A program made the position numbers and the translations under genes. From Riptortus pedestris (Eukaryota > Arthropoda > Insecta > Hemiptera > Alydidae), in the NCBI GenBank assembly GCA_019009955.1, contig CM032229.1:7794001-7858000 (forward strand): a stretch of DNA of 64,000 nucleotides. The letters are read 5' to 3'. Position 1 is the stretch's first letter. Every line of letters starts with the position of its first letter. A model generated the notes under the pieces. That model saw nothing but the letters and a program-made list of their open reading frames with translations. It had not been told where the DNA came from and did not search any database. This document shows, in pieces, positions 47,205 through 58,061 of this stretch.

Positions 47205-47440
47205 TCGGGGCTAAGGTTAGTCATGTGAGTTAAAGCGTTGGCCTTAATCTCACATGGTAAACCTAGAGTGGCGAGTTCGATTCTCGCCTCGGCAAAGGAA
47301 ATTATAATAATTAGTGACGAAATTCATTAAATAACACCCAAAGTCCCACCCTGACTAGAAAAGGGTGGTAACCTGTAGATAACCCGTCCCAATTAGCCTG
47401 AGTTGCAAAAAGTGGACTTTAATAAATAATAATAATAATA
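47205..47440 (+). mobile_element. SINE family S, best-preserved copy
   Basis: The head runs GGTTAGTCATGTGAGTTAAA, GCGTTGGCCTTAATCTC, ACATGGTAAACCTAGAG (extra arm) and GGCGAGTTCGATTCTCGCC (B box). It reads like a tRNA with a long variable arm (Leu/Ser type). The body is ATTCATTAAATAACACCC, GACTAGAAAAGGGTGGTAAC, CTGTAGATAACCCGTCCC; the tail is GGACTTTAATAAATAATAAT. At least ten copies or fragments exist in this window. Confidence 0.9.
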
Positions 47441-47936
47441 TTACATGGTAATAGTGACTACTATTCTTTCCAATTTTATATACTGACAGTATTTAGCCTT
47501 TCAGAATATACAGGCGAGTTATATTCTGTACAAGAGAAAAATACATAAAATCGTTTATTGGTTTAGTTGTTTGCAACTAGGTCTAAGTAAATAATAAAAG
47601 TTTGTAAAGGTTATTGGTTATAATAGTAATCTAATAATTAAATTCACCATACATAAATCGTCAATCTCATCTGCGGTTTGCGGGAATGATAAAATTACTG
47701 AGTAATAACAAAAATCTGACTTGGACATCACATCACTTCCTTCTGGTCCTATTATATTAAACAAACAGAATATTTGATTGCATTCCATTTGAGAGGGATA
47801 CCACCACTCAAATGCACCAATTAGAAAAATACCATACAACATAATTTACAGATGCTTTCACGGCAAACAAAAAAAAAATTCTATACATATTTTTTTCTCT
47901 AATTCGAACGGACAAAATTTATTTTTAAAATTTATT
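47441..47936. other. Unassigned DNA
   Basis: Nothing supported. Confidence 0.45.
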
Positions 47937-47937
47937 C

Positions 47938-48003
47938 TACCACTGAACCCACCACTCTTCTTCAGTCGATTTACATCAAAAGGGGAGTTGCACATGTAGA
48001 CGC
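47938..48003 (+). repeat. Dispersed repeat R60 (copy 4)
   Basis: CCCACCACTCTTCTTCAG, TCGATTTACATC and AAAAGGGGAGTTGCAC align with 13.7, 23.6 and (inverted) 31.1 kb. Confidence 0.5.
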
Positions 48004-48208
48004 TACAACAGCGCCAAATATGAATTTGAACATTCCAAGGCAAGCCGTTTTTGGGTTACAAGAGACAAGTAGAGACGTAACTAGTCAAAATGGATACTGG
48101 GAAGATGAAAGCTGTCAATTCCATTGCAATCTGAAAACCAACAATTTTCGCGCACAAGGAAGTAGAAATAGGTATGATTCACGAGTAGAAATAAGGAGCT
48201 TTTCTTAC

Positions 48209-48306
48209 CTTGAACGTTGATCCAGAGAGTTCCGTACTCTTGTAAATCGTAGTCGAGCTCATGAACACCCGTTGTTTGTGTTCGGTCTCCAGGAACAAGA
48301 CTGGCT
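48209..48306 (-). CDS. Possible 98-bp host exon, minus strand
   Basis: Bounded by a TTTTAG acceptor (48307-48312 on the minus strand) and a strong CAAG|GTAAGA donor (48203-48209). The open frame carries 32 codons with the unbiased, protein-like sequence TGVHELDYDLQEYGTLWINV. Composition is richer in GC than the surroundings. I do not recognise the protein, and no partner exons were identified, so it could also be an exon-like relic inside repeat Q's neighbourhood. Confidence 0.35.
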
Positions 48307-48320
48307 CTAAAACAAGGGGC

Positions 48321-48428
48321 TACCTGTTGGAGTGCCGAAGGGTCTAGATTGCCTGTGGATCTCTCGAGCAGGTACCTCGCTCTGTCCCATCCGGAAGATT
48401 TACACACACCAGATGTGGGGAAAGCTGA
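48321..48428 (-). repeat. Dispersed repeat Q (copy 2, inverted)
   Basis: The minus strand reads TCAGCTTTCCCCACATCTGG, TAAATCTTCCGGATGGG, GCGAGGTACCTGCTCG, GATCCACAGGC and CCAACAGGTA, matching 43371-43500 in order. Confidence 0.6.
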
Positions 48429-48957
48429 CCCTTCTCAGGTCGTTAGAGGACAATTTAGGATTTCCAAATGTGAGCCAAGGCACCCTGGGAGGCAAATGCA
48501 CAACCAACCACCTCCAACATTTTTTCTTCCTTGACACACGTGCAATGTGTTGAGAGCTGCCGAAGGGGAGGCAGACTGGCGTCGGGGGTTTGTTTGTGCG
48601 TCCACTTGAAACTCTTGAAAAATGTACAAAAATAATCTAAACAATAGACTGAAATGTCTGACGCCAACAAGATGAGAGTAATCTACACCAAGCACTGCAA
48701 TTCGCGAGTTTTGGTTGAGAAACATATCGCTATTTGTGGACTAAAAATAATTGTATATATATGGCAACATATATTTTTGAATATCAATAAAATGCTGATG
48801 ATCTAAACTCGCCATCTATTCTCTATTTCTCATGTAGTAGGCCTAATGTAGGAATTGAAATACCAGTTGGATACGAGATCTTTATTAGCTCAGTTACTCA
48901 AATTGAAAATCCGGTGATTAGCAGTGGGAGATCACAGAAGGCTGCAAACTAAAAAAA
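48429..48957. other. Unassigned DNA
   Basis: GC-richer to about 48600, with overlapping frames on both strands and no recognisable domain. AT-rich afterwards. Confidence 0.4.
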
Positions 48958-48958
48958 G

Positions 48959-49339
48959 TCCGTCACGCAGGGGCTGCTTAAACTAAGCAGATTTCCTATG
49001 TGTTGGTACAACGCACTACAAATCTCATGTCACCATATATTCCCTATTTTTAAATAAATATCCGATAAGTAGAATTAGGGGCTGAAACAATAAAATACGA
49101 ATAACTCTCTTAATATGTGAGTTACGAATAAATGTATAGAGGGACAATTGTAGACCATCAATATTTTAACAAGATTGGTTCAGTGGCATTTTTTCGCCAG
49201 ACTCGTAATAAAGGAGATACTTTGAACTTTATTCCTGATCTGATTTCATCATAACCTGAATATGACCGATGGATATTTGAGGAGGAAAATTTTCGAAAAT
49301 TGCGTCATGAGTACGAGGTTACCTTGAGGTAAATCTGCT
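48959..49339 (+). mobile_element. H element, long subtype, deleted around the microsatellite
   Basis: CCGTCACGCAGGGGCTGC, AAGCAGATTTCCTATGTG, CACCATATATTCCCTATT, then directly GATCTGATTTCATCATAACC, CGATGGATATTTGAGG and GAGGTAAATCTGCTC. The microsatellite and both flanks are missing. Confidence 0.75.
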
Positions 49340-51406
49340 CTTAAGGTAAAACAATAAAGGCAACTAAGTCTGCATCGTTCGTGTGCAGATTGGAAAAATA
49401 TAATTTGTGTTTGATCGCCATTTGAATTGAAATGGTAGGTCATTCAATTTGTGTCCTCATTGGTTATAAACCACTTTTTAATTTGGCTCATAATTACGGA
49501 GATATTTCGTACATTTCATTTCTCTCTCCCTTTGAATACTATTAAACGAAGGTAGCCCACATATTATTACTCCCTTCTATCACTTGAAGAAAATTTACAT
49601 TTACAAGCAACATGAAACAATATTTAATGTTAGTATACTCATTTCCCCCTCCACGTTGCATTCATTGTAATACAATAACATCAATAATCTTGCGCGCGTG
49701 CGTCCGTGAGTGAGCGTGTGCGTGCGTGTGCTTGTGTGTATGTGTGAAATAAATATTAAAAACTTGTGGCTTAGACTACACTGTGCATTCATCAGAAAAG
49801 GATTTAATCCCAACATTTATAGTATTACAAAGTTATTATTTAATATTTGCTTTCTAAATTTTTTTTTACTACTTTTCATTTCAAGTTTTAGTTAATTCTT
49901 AGAAATGTGTCTCTATTTACGAATGAAAATAAATTATGGTCTCGTTGCGGAGAAACAAACAAACAAAGAAGTAAATATAATTTAAATTATGTTATTTTAT
50001 AAATTTGAATATTAGATAACAATGTTTCTATGATTAGAAACCTATGATATATAAATAAGATTACAACAATTTAAGTACATCGTTACTTAATGGCTTTACT
50101 GTGTTATCAAGTATTTTGTTTAAATAATCAGCTAAATGATTTCATTTTTATAAAATCTTACTATTGATCGTATTATTGTACGCTGCCAATGAATTGTTTA
50201 ATACAATATTCATAATCAGGTTTATACCTGTCCGTTAAGTATTTATAGAACTAAGTATGTTAATACGATGGGCTTGGAATTAAATATGAATACAATATTA
50301 TCTGCTTTCTTAACTTTTACCATATTATTTGTACAAAGATAAAAATCAATCTATGATTTCTGGTTGTTTTTAACAAAGGACTATTATTTGTAAATAAAGC
50401 ATATCCCCTTATGATTATTTAAGGAAATCCGCTACTCCTCCAGCGGGTTTTCTGTAATTCATTGTTTTATGTTTCTTTTACATGTCTTTGTATGTTTTAC
50501 ACGTGTTTTTTTTAATTCTTAGCATTTTATTTCACCAACTATTTCTATAAGCTTGAAACTCATGACCAATAAATGTTTGATTTTATTTTACAACTCAGCG
50601 AAACTGAGTTTAATTAAACTTGATGGAGAATTTAATTGCTTAAACACAATGGAAACTATAGAGATAATATTCTATAAAATTCACTACCTACCTTGTTTGT
50701 TTATAATACTAATTTTTTATTTAATCGAAACGTTTTGCAACTGTGGCGATTACAATTTTATTGATACCATATAATATAATGACACTTCACTTTCTCATCT
50801 GCACTACTAGAACATGAATACTCATTTGATTTGATTTAGAAACTGACACAAATGAGTTCCACCACCGAGATGAAAACTAAAAAATGTAAATAACTTGGTA
50901 ATATTAGAGAAGAAGTGTATAGAGCAATAGTAGAAAAATTATATAATATTGGCTACTTTAGAAACAACTCATAATTAAAGAGATTGTTTGAAATAAAATT
51001 AAATGTTGTCATAACATAATTGGATACGTCAAGAAGTTTGGCTTTTTTTATAAACAATTGTTTAATATTATGTCAATTAAATACAAATGATTGAATAATA
51101 TTTATACTTATATAATATATTCGTTATAAAATTAGGTCAAACTCTACGAGTATTTAGTATAATGTTCATCAATTTAAATATTAACACACTTACTTAAAAT
51201 ATATATTTCTTTATTTATTGATATTCAAATGTATTAAAGGATGACAAGCTTTATAAATTATGAGAAACTTGCCCCACCTAAAAGAGACAATAAGAAATGA
51301 AAATAGAAAAAGAAACCTTATCAGAAAATATTTCAGACCAATATTTATCATAAATACTTTGTAGTTTAATTTAATAATTGAGAGTATTCATATTGTGAAT
51401 AAAAAC
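49340..51406. other. AT-rich, almost featureless
   Basis: A GT/GC-rich simple run lies at 49690-49745. A 73-codon frame at 50553-50774 has no motif. Nothing else supported. Confidence 0.5.
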
Positions 51407-51407
51407 G

Positions 51408-51841
51408 TCCGTCATACAAGTTCTTTAATTTATTTTTAATCAGAGAATTTTTTTTGTAATTGATTTAATACATTCGGGCAGATCGCTAATGAGTTTTACT
51501 CCTGAAAATGATACGCTTTTCTCTAAATATTTATGTTTGAGTGCAGGTTTGAAGCATATATCTTGTATGATTACGTGTTATATAATTTTTTATTTTTGTA
51601 AAGTATTGTTGTCCGTTCCCTCCCCTAAAACGCCTAAATTTCGAGTTAGAAAATCAAATAAAAATTAATAAGACTGCCAGAGCGTCAATACATAATATAT
51701 TGTATAATGTTGTCTATAAAGTTTAGATGAACCTCAATTTTGTCATATTCTGTGGAAGATCGATGAACGCTTGAAATATTTCCAAAGTCGCATCATGAGT
51801 AAAACTTCAGTGGCCGGTTTCTCTTAAGGGAAATCTGCTAA
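51408..51841 (+). mobile_element. H element, shortened
   Basis: CCGTCATACAAG start, AACGCCTAAATTTCGAG, ACTGCCAGAGCG (diverged), TGAACCTCAATTTTGTC, GAAGATCGATGAACGC, CTTAAGGGAAATCTGCTAA end (51841). Confidence 0.65.
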
Positions 51842-52337
51842 AACGCGTTGTATAGAAAATAAAATAATCTAAGATAGCCCGCTTAAGTATTTCTTTATAT
51901 ACTTCAGCTCATGTAGAATAGGAAATGATTTATATTGTTGAAAACGGTGAGTCCTAAATAACAGAAAGAATCCGTTTTTATTATTCCATTTATTTTTACG
52001 TAACGGTGTCGTAATTTTAAAAGTCATTCTACACAATAAAACATTATGTACTGCGAAGGAAATTTTCAAGTTCGTTTTCGTTTTATGGCACCGTAAAGTT
52101 CTATAGAAATTATTTGAAACCACGCAAATGATATACAGGAAAGCATAATAACTCGTAATTGTGTGGGCATTGTTATCTGTTTCAAATATGACTAATATTA
52201 TGAATATTAAGGAAAAGTAAAAGCGCCGACTGAAACGTAACGACCTGCCACAATAAACCAAACCTCGTATTGATTGACACCGTGAATAATGCTAACCAAT
52301 AAAAAACTCAAGGTTCTTTACGGTGCAATAAAAAAAA
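51842..52337. other. Upstream region of the FP-like gene, nothing else recognised
   Basis: Carries a 130-codon minus-strand open frame (51869-52261) without an ATG at its start or any domain; judged non-coding. Confidence 0.4.
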
Positions 52338-52347
52338 TATATAAATA
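52338..52347 (+). promoter_or_regulatory. TATA-like sequence upstream of the FP-like gene
   Basis: TATATAAATA lies about 300 bp before the chosen start codon. If used, transcription would begin near 52370, just downstream of the first in-frame ATG (52359), which favours the ATG at 52641. AT-richness makes chance occurrence likely. Confidence 0.25.
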
Positions 52348-52640
52348 TTTTTTCCTTTATGAACTGCGGCGTGTCTAAAAGCCTATTAAAAAAGTTTTCT
52401 AATCATTTGTGTTTCCTGATCAATACAAGTATTTCCGCTGCCTCGGGCAATTATCTGAACTTCTTATTGTATTTACAAAGAACGCTGGCATATTTCATTA
52501 TAGTTTTCCATAATGGGTGGGAGTTTGTAAGCGTCCGTTGGGGTTGGAGGCTGGAGGTGGCAGAGGTACCCCAGTCCCTGGCTGGCCTCCGAGCAGCTCA
52601 CATCTCTTTCCTTGTCTCCGCTTGCTCACTTCGTCTCCGG

Positions 52641-53390
52641 ATGCCGCCCTGCTACTGCTGCGGATCCAACATCCCTTGGCAGGATAAGCCTCGTGCATTT
52701 TGTCAGGTATGTTCTCTCATTTATATCGGACTGTGCCGTTCGTACGAGGAGAGTGACATGGGAGGAGTGTACCCACCGAGCAATGTATGGGAGTCGGGAA
52801 GGGGACCTCTGGCCATAGAACCTCTCAACCAAGGAGAGACTTACGACATTCTAAGCGCGGAAAACAAGCATCTGAAGGCCAGGGTGTCTGAGTTAGAGGT
52901 TCGGCTCAATCAGGCTTTGCAGAAATTGAAGAAAACCTATTTGGAAATCAAAGGAATACCGGTACGTCCAGGAGAGTCGCTATTTGGACTAGTGGTGGGG
53001 GTAGCGGCTGCACTCGGAACGAAGCTTACCCCGGAAGACATAGAGTTTACCAAGCGTCTATACCAACGGCAGAACGAAACCTACTATCCTCCGATCATCG
53101 CCAAACTGCGCTCGCAGTCTCTCAGGGACGAAATTATCAGGTTGAGAATTGCGAAAGGGTCCTTCACAACCAATGACATAGGCTGGGAAGAGAATGGATG
53201 GCATAGGATTTATGTCATGGAAGGAATGACACCTGTTAACAGGCACTTGTATTGGATGGCTCGCAAGATGAGAGAGGCAGGCAAACTGAAATTTGTGTGG
53301 TTTAAGGGAGGTAGAGTATGCTGCAGGCGAGCAGAGGGACATCCTTACTTCATCATCAACCGTCCCGAGGACCTGGAATTCTTCTCATAA
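52641..53390 (+). CDS. Cys-finger, coiled-coil and baculovirus-FP-like domain protein
   Basis: The one intact, clearly coding frame, 249 residues. Residues 4-32 hold a C-x2-C-x13-C-x2-C-x7-C finger (CYCC and CQVC), resembling the start of the PHD-like finger of related proteins but without the expected His. Residues 71-101 form a leucine-heptad coiled coil (hydrophobic at 78, 82, 85, 89, 92, 96). Residues 111-249 match the FP-type domain: an ALG..L..EDI block, IIRLRIAKGSFTTNDIGW, LYWMARKMREAGKLKFVW and FIINRPEDL near the end. Such proteins are ORF1 products of LINE-like elements or domesticated derivatives; nucleic-acid binding is inferred. No reverse transcriptase lies nearby. The frame is open 94 codons further upstream to ATG 52359, but the finger begins directly after the chosen ATG. 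A GTATGT within codons 22-24 could act as a splice donor. Confidence 0.8.
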   Translation: MPPCYCCGSNIPWQDKPRAFCQVCSLIYIGLCRSYEESDMGGVYPPSNVWESGRGPLAIEPLNQGETYDILSAENKHLKARVSELEVRLNQALQKLKKTYLEIKGIPVRPGESLFGLVVGVAAALGTKLTPEDIEFTKRLYQRQNETYYPPIIAKLRSQSLRDEIIRLRIAKGSFTTNDIGWEENGWHRIYVMEGMTPVNRHLYWMARKMREAGKLKFVWFKGGRVCCRRAEGHPYFIINRPEDLEFFS

Positions 53391-54145
53391 ATACAACTGT
53401 AAACCTCTCCCTTATCAATGTGCCAAAGAACCTGCATGTCTTCTCATAACTTGTTGTACCCAGCTTTATACCTCTTCATCATCAACCGTCCCGAGGAACT
53501 GGACGTCTTCTCATAACTTGTTGTACCCAGCTTTATACCTCTTCATCATCAACCGTCCCGAGGAACTGGATGTTTTCTCATAACTTGTTGTACCCAGCTT
53601 TATACCTCTTCATCATCAACCGTCCCGAGGACCTGGGCGTCTTCTCATAACTTGATGTACCCAGCTTTATACCTCTTCATCACCAACCGTCCCGAGGAAC
53701 TGCACCTCTTCTCATAACTTGGTATACCTCTTCATCATCAACCGTCCCGAGGACCAGGGCGTCTTCTCATAACTTGTTGCACCCAGCTTTATACCTCTTC
53801 ATCACCAACCGTCCCGAGGAACTGGACGTCTTCTCATAACTGATATACCTCTTCATCATCAACCGTCCCGAGGAACTGGACGTCTTCTCATAACTTGATA
53901 TACCTCTTCATCACCAACCGTCCCGAGGAACTGGACGTCTTCTCATAACTGATATACCTCTTCATCATCAACCGTCCCGAGGACCTGGGCGTCTTCTCAT
54001 AGCTTGTTATTCCTAGTTTTATACCTCTTCATCATCAACCGTCCCGAGGACCTGGACTTTTCCTCATAACTTGTGATACACAACTGTATACCTTTGCATC
54101 ATCAACCGGCTAAAGAACCTGGGCGTCTTCTCATAACTTTACGCA
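53346..54145 (+). repeat. Minisatellite made from the last codons of the FP-like gene
   Basis: About 13 tandem units, the first being the gene's own C-terminus and stop. Each unit contains CATCATCAACCGTCCCGAGG, CTGG, CGTCTTCTCATAA and, in longer units, CTTGTTGTACCCAGCTTTA. Units are about 67 bp or, without the TTGTACCCAG part, about 52-58 bp. Most encode the same RPE-(E/D)-L..FS-stop end as the gene. The second and last units are the most diverged. Confidence 0.95.
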
Positions 54146-54466
54146 GTTGGATACTATACCTCATCATTGTTCGACCTGAAATGCTTCCGATGTATTCTTA
54201 CTCTGCGCTAACTACTTGACTCAAAATTATAGTGTTTCAAATGTATTCTTTTACGCAAATTTATAAAAATTTCCTTTTTTATTTCTTAATACATTTTTAA
54301 TGTTTATTCTTGTTAACATAGTTTTTAAAACTTTAATTTAAAGATTAAAACTATCTACTATTTTTATACATTTATTTTTTGTACGCTAGTTTTTATATCG
54401 GTTTATTTTTTATATTGTAACTATTTAATATTTTTTTCATTTTCTGAAGGTACTATTGTACATTAA

Positions 54467-54472
54467 AATAAA
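54467..54472 (+). terminator. Candidate polyadenylation signal
   Basis: AATAAA followed by GTGTATATTT, about 1.08 kb after the stop codon and just beyond the minisatellite. It would place the whole tandem array in the 3' UTR. Confidence 0.4.
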
Positions 54473-54499
54473 GTGTATATTTCAAATACCGTGTAATTC

Positions 54500-56850
54500 A
54501 TTTCATTCCAATATTCTTTATGTAAAAATGAAACTCATCTGCAGTTTACAGATTTTTAGGATGGAGTAATAATTATTTATTTTGTTTCTTTTTATTTGAA
54601 GAAATGAATATTCCCAAACTGCAGGGAGTGGTGCTCTGGTATGTTACATATGTAGTACAATTCTCTAGCATAGAACTACAGGAGTGGATGTCTACCACTA
54701 TAAATAAAGTTTCTATCCCTACGAAGAAAAGGTTCCTTGCTCTTCTCTCTAAACAGAGCTTCCCATCCATATGTAAGGACTGCCAACAGTAAATGTCAAT
54801 TTTGTTATTTGTTGAAAGTGTATTCCGTTGTCAAAAATTGTAAAATGAAATGTTTACAAAATTCAAATAGGAGTATCCAATTTAAAGGACTTAATAGGCG
54901 TGTGTATGGGAAAAGGGCTATAAGTTAAAAAAATTATTAAATTTATCAAACGTTCTACTATTGGGAATGAGAAAGAGATATGGCTCTATGAGGAAATCTA
55001 ACCCAGGTAATTTGCGATGTGTGAAATGCTATGAAGAACATAGCATTAGATTAGGATAATTTTGGTATAAGTCTACATTTACCAAAATGTAGAAATGTTG
55101 AATTATTTTTTTAAGTACTCAATCTTTTTTAAAATATTATATAAATTAAATAACTTATAGCATAATCTCTCATTAATGAGCGACTTCCATCTCCTTTTCA
55201 ATAATTTCAATAAAATATGTAGTCCCTCTCTCTTCCCTGAACATCATTTCCATCACATAAAATTGTCTTTATTAGTCTAATAATTGTTTCCTTTTTTAGA
55301 TCCTTATTGCGAAAATTTGCGGTTTCTGATTTCAAATGGAACTACTTAACTATTCGTTTTGACCTTCCCTGGATCATAGTGTAAACTAACAGTAAAAAAT
55401 AAATTTTTAAGGACAATGGGGTTTTACATTATTTTCTTTACAATTGAATTTTCTATTTACCCATTAAAGTAAAAAAAAAAATGTTTCCTCCGCAATGACC
55501 GGCCGCATATTCAGCAAAAAATATGGAAATAATGGAAAAATCGAGAACTGAAGAAGATAGACTATAACTTTAAAACTAAACAGCATATGTTAATGAACTG
55601 TTTTTTTTTTATATACAAGAATACAATTATCTTTTATGACACGAAATAAAAATTCAAATATCTCGAAATGTAGATTTTTTTTAAAATATCGGTAATCCTC
55701 AGTTTTTCAGGAAGTTTAACCAATTCCTTTCAAGGAGTAATTTTTAAAACACTACCCACAGTTTTGTCTTGAATTCCTTTTGATTGACAATTTATTTGAG
55801 TTTTTAAATTTAGATTTTCATACGCGTATAGTTTCATATGAAATTCAGCTACACACTAATGTACTCCTGTTTGAAAGAGCACTATAAAATGAGCTGCCGT
55901 TTTTATACAAAAATAACTATAAATAAATAGTATTTTGCGGAACGGTATTAAAAACGCATAATAAATGTGTTTTCTCATTTATTTATTTACATATTCCTCT
56001 TTACTCTTAAATGTGATGCAATGTGATCACTAAAAATAATTTTGGACAAAAACTTGTACTTAATAAAACAACATTCAACTTTAGCCAATGGCATTTTCCC
56101 TTTTAATCTTTTTTTATTTATTATCAGGTTTTTTTTTAGTTTAGATTTTGGGATAATGAATAGTTTCGATTACATTTGCCTTTCCCTACATTCATTCAGT
56201 TCTCTCACTCGTTAATAACATTGAAGCGTGCTCTCAGTTTTTAAATATTATTTTGTCTGAGTGTTACGCCTTAATAAAAAAAATGGCGTCTACAGCAGTC
56301 GCCATTTTGAAAGAAATATTATAACACAACAATGAAACTACTGCCTTGAAAAATTCTATACATATATCAAATGGAGAACCTTTAGCTTCATCGGTTGCCG
56401 CGAAATTATCAGATTATAACTTAAGATGAAAAACTAATCTAACAAAACCCACAAAAAAGGTATTGACACAAAAACCTAGCTTTATACTATTTAATAAATT
56501 ACTTTCAACAATGATAGAATGTTGTCATTGTAGCATTTAAATAAATATAAACTTGGCGTGAATCAACCTTCAGTCAATTCATCTCTCTACAAAACTACTT
56601 TTACAATAAAATTTCTTTCTTTAAGTTTTAAAATTGGATTCCAAGATTTCTTCAGAGGACATCAGTTATAAGCTGAAATTCGGCTTTGAAAAAAGCTCCG
56701 AAAGAGTAAGTATAACCAATTTATTTTCTATAGTGAAAGTATGACATATTTAACTTTACTTAACTAATCTATTGCGGAAGGATTATTAATATAATTTTTA
56801 TTTCTCTAATAGTTCCATACCCACATGACGCCTCATCTAATTCTATAAAA
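54500..56850. other. AT-rich, no supported gene
   Basis: Overlapping 62-65 codon frames on both strands at 54573-54792 sit in a slightly GC-richer patch, but neither shows a recognisable motif. Otherwise featureless. Confidence 0.45.
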
Positions 56851-56879
56851 CAAGGCAACTAAACTAACGGCTACATGTT

Positions 56880-57062
56880 TCTGTTGGACCTCCCACTAGC
56901 CGTACCAGTCAGAGAATGACTAACATAGTATGGCGGCTCAAGTCAGCTGATTGACACATTGTTCTGCTCCTCAGCCTAACCTCATAGTAGGTGAACATTC
57001 TGTAAATGGAAATATCCCATAGACATTTTACAAAAGAGAATAAAAAAAAAAATATGAGGCTT
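56880..57062 (+). repeat. Inverted-repeat family E, arm copy 1
   Basis: Two blocks: GGACCTCCCACTAGCCG...GGCGGCTCAAGTCAG (56883-56950) and TTGTTCTGCTCCTCAGCC...ATATCCCATAGACATTTTAC to TATGAGGC (56958-57060). Both recur inverted at 58130-58215 and 58654-58757. Confidence 0.8.
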
Positions 57063-57100
57063 TATTTCTTGAAGCATCTGTATATGCTTCAAGAAATAAA
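57061..57100. repeat. Perfect hairpin with 17-bp arms
   Basis: TTTATTTCTTGAAGCAT, six-base loop CTGTAT, ATGCTTCAAGAAATAAA. No mismatch in the arms. Confidence 0.9.
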
Positions 57101-57107
57101 AATAAAT

Positions 57108-57157
57108 AGATTATCCCTAATGATGTGTAATCTAAATAGTAAATGAGAAATTTATAA
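57108..57157 (+). repeat. Inverted-repeat arm paired with 58062-58112
   Basis: CCCTAATGATGTGTAATC, TAAATAGTAAATGAGAAATT; the exact reverse complement over more than 40 bp lies at 58.07-58.11 kb. Confidence 0.85.
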
Positions 57158-58061
57158 TAGAACAACCATCACTTTAAAACTCCTAATAAATTAATATGTA
57201 TATATAATTGACACTTTTTATCCCCGTTTTCTTATTGATGACATTTTTTTCTATTTTTTATGATGTCCATATTCTCTTTTATTCTCCCCTTCCTTCCGTT
57301 ACTCATATCTTTCTTTTTCTATTATACTTACGTTTTCAAAATCAAATTTCTGGGTGTATTTATTCGAGTGGTCTAAAACTGGCAATAAAATAGCGGCAAA
57401 GGAAAATATAAATAAACACGCAGACAATCAAAAGAATACTAATTTCCAAATAAACCATATAGAGAAACAGAACGTCCCTAGCCGGATGTTTTATTGTCCT
57501 TATTATTATTATTAATTACCTATTGTCTTATTCTTCTTTTGAGTAATTGTCATGATTCCCCTATATAACTTTTATTTGCAAGCCATGCAGTTTATTTTGT
57601 AAACATTATATTTGGTATTTGATGATTTCAATTTATGCTTTATATGGCTAAAAATATTTCTCACTCTGCATATATCCATGTGATTTGTCCAATATCTTTA
57701 CATTTCAATGTAATCTTCCTGGCTTCTATGGGGTTATAATTCAACGCACAGTACATTTTATTTTTGTTTCTTCATATTTTTTATTTGCAAGAGTAGTATC
57801 CTTTTGATTTTCTGTTTGTTTATTTATATTTTCCTTGGTCTCCTTTTTGTTGTCAGTTTTAAACCACGCGATTAAATACAATCATAACTTTGATTTTGAA
57901 AATGTAAGTATAAGAGAAAGAGAAAGAAATATAAAAAGGAGTATGTTAAAAGAGGATATGAACATCATAAAAATAGAAAAAAGGTAAGAAAACTGAGATT
58001 AAACATGTGAATTATTTATATTTGAATTTATTAAAAACTTAAAATTGTTGGTTTGTCAATT
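57158..58061. other. Unassigned interior of the inverted-repeat pair
   Basis: AT-rich; no coding sequence supported. The 61-codon frame at 57208-57393 is Phe/Leu-rich and probably chance. Confidence 0.45.

Noticed and set aside
47205..47290. A functional tRNA gene
   Set aside because: The B box is good, but the acceptor ends do not pair and the sequence continues into a SINE body present in about ten copies.
48081..48725. Longer minus-strand proteins of 96-108 residues across repeat Q
   Set aside because: Only the 98-bp part with splice sites looks protein-like; the rest is dispersed repeat or intron-like sequence.
51869..52261. 130-codon open frame on the minus strand next to the FP-like gene
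   Set aside because: It does not begin with ATG (the only internal Met is far downstream), has no domain or signal, and lies in AT-rich DNA where such frames arise by chance.
52498..53342. Several frames of 66-94 codons overlapping the FP-like gene in other frames
   Set aside because: Shadows of the real coding sequence, which has the domain match.
53293..53583. Frame reading through the end of the FP-like gene into the tandem units
   Set aside because: It is a different frame from the gene; its repetitiveness simply reflects the minisatellite.
54573..54792. Overlapping frames on both strands that might be a LINE reverse transcriptase piece
   Set aside because: A fragment reading LTYGWEAL is suggestive, but no reverse transcriptase motif could be placed and the frame is short.
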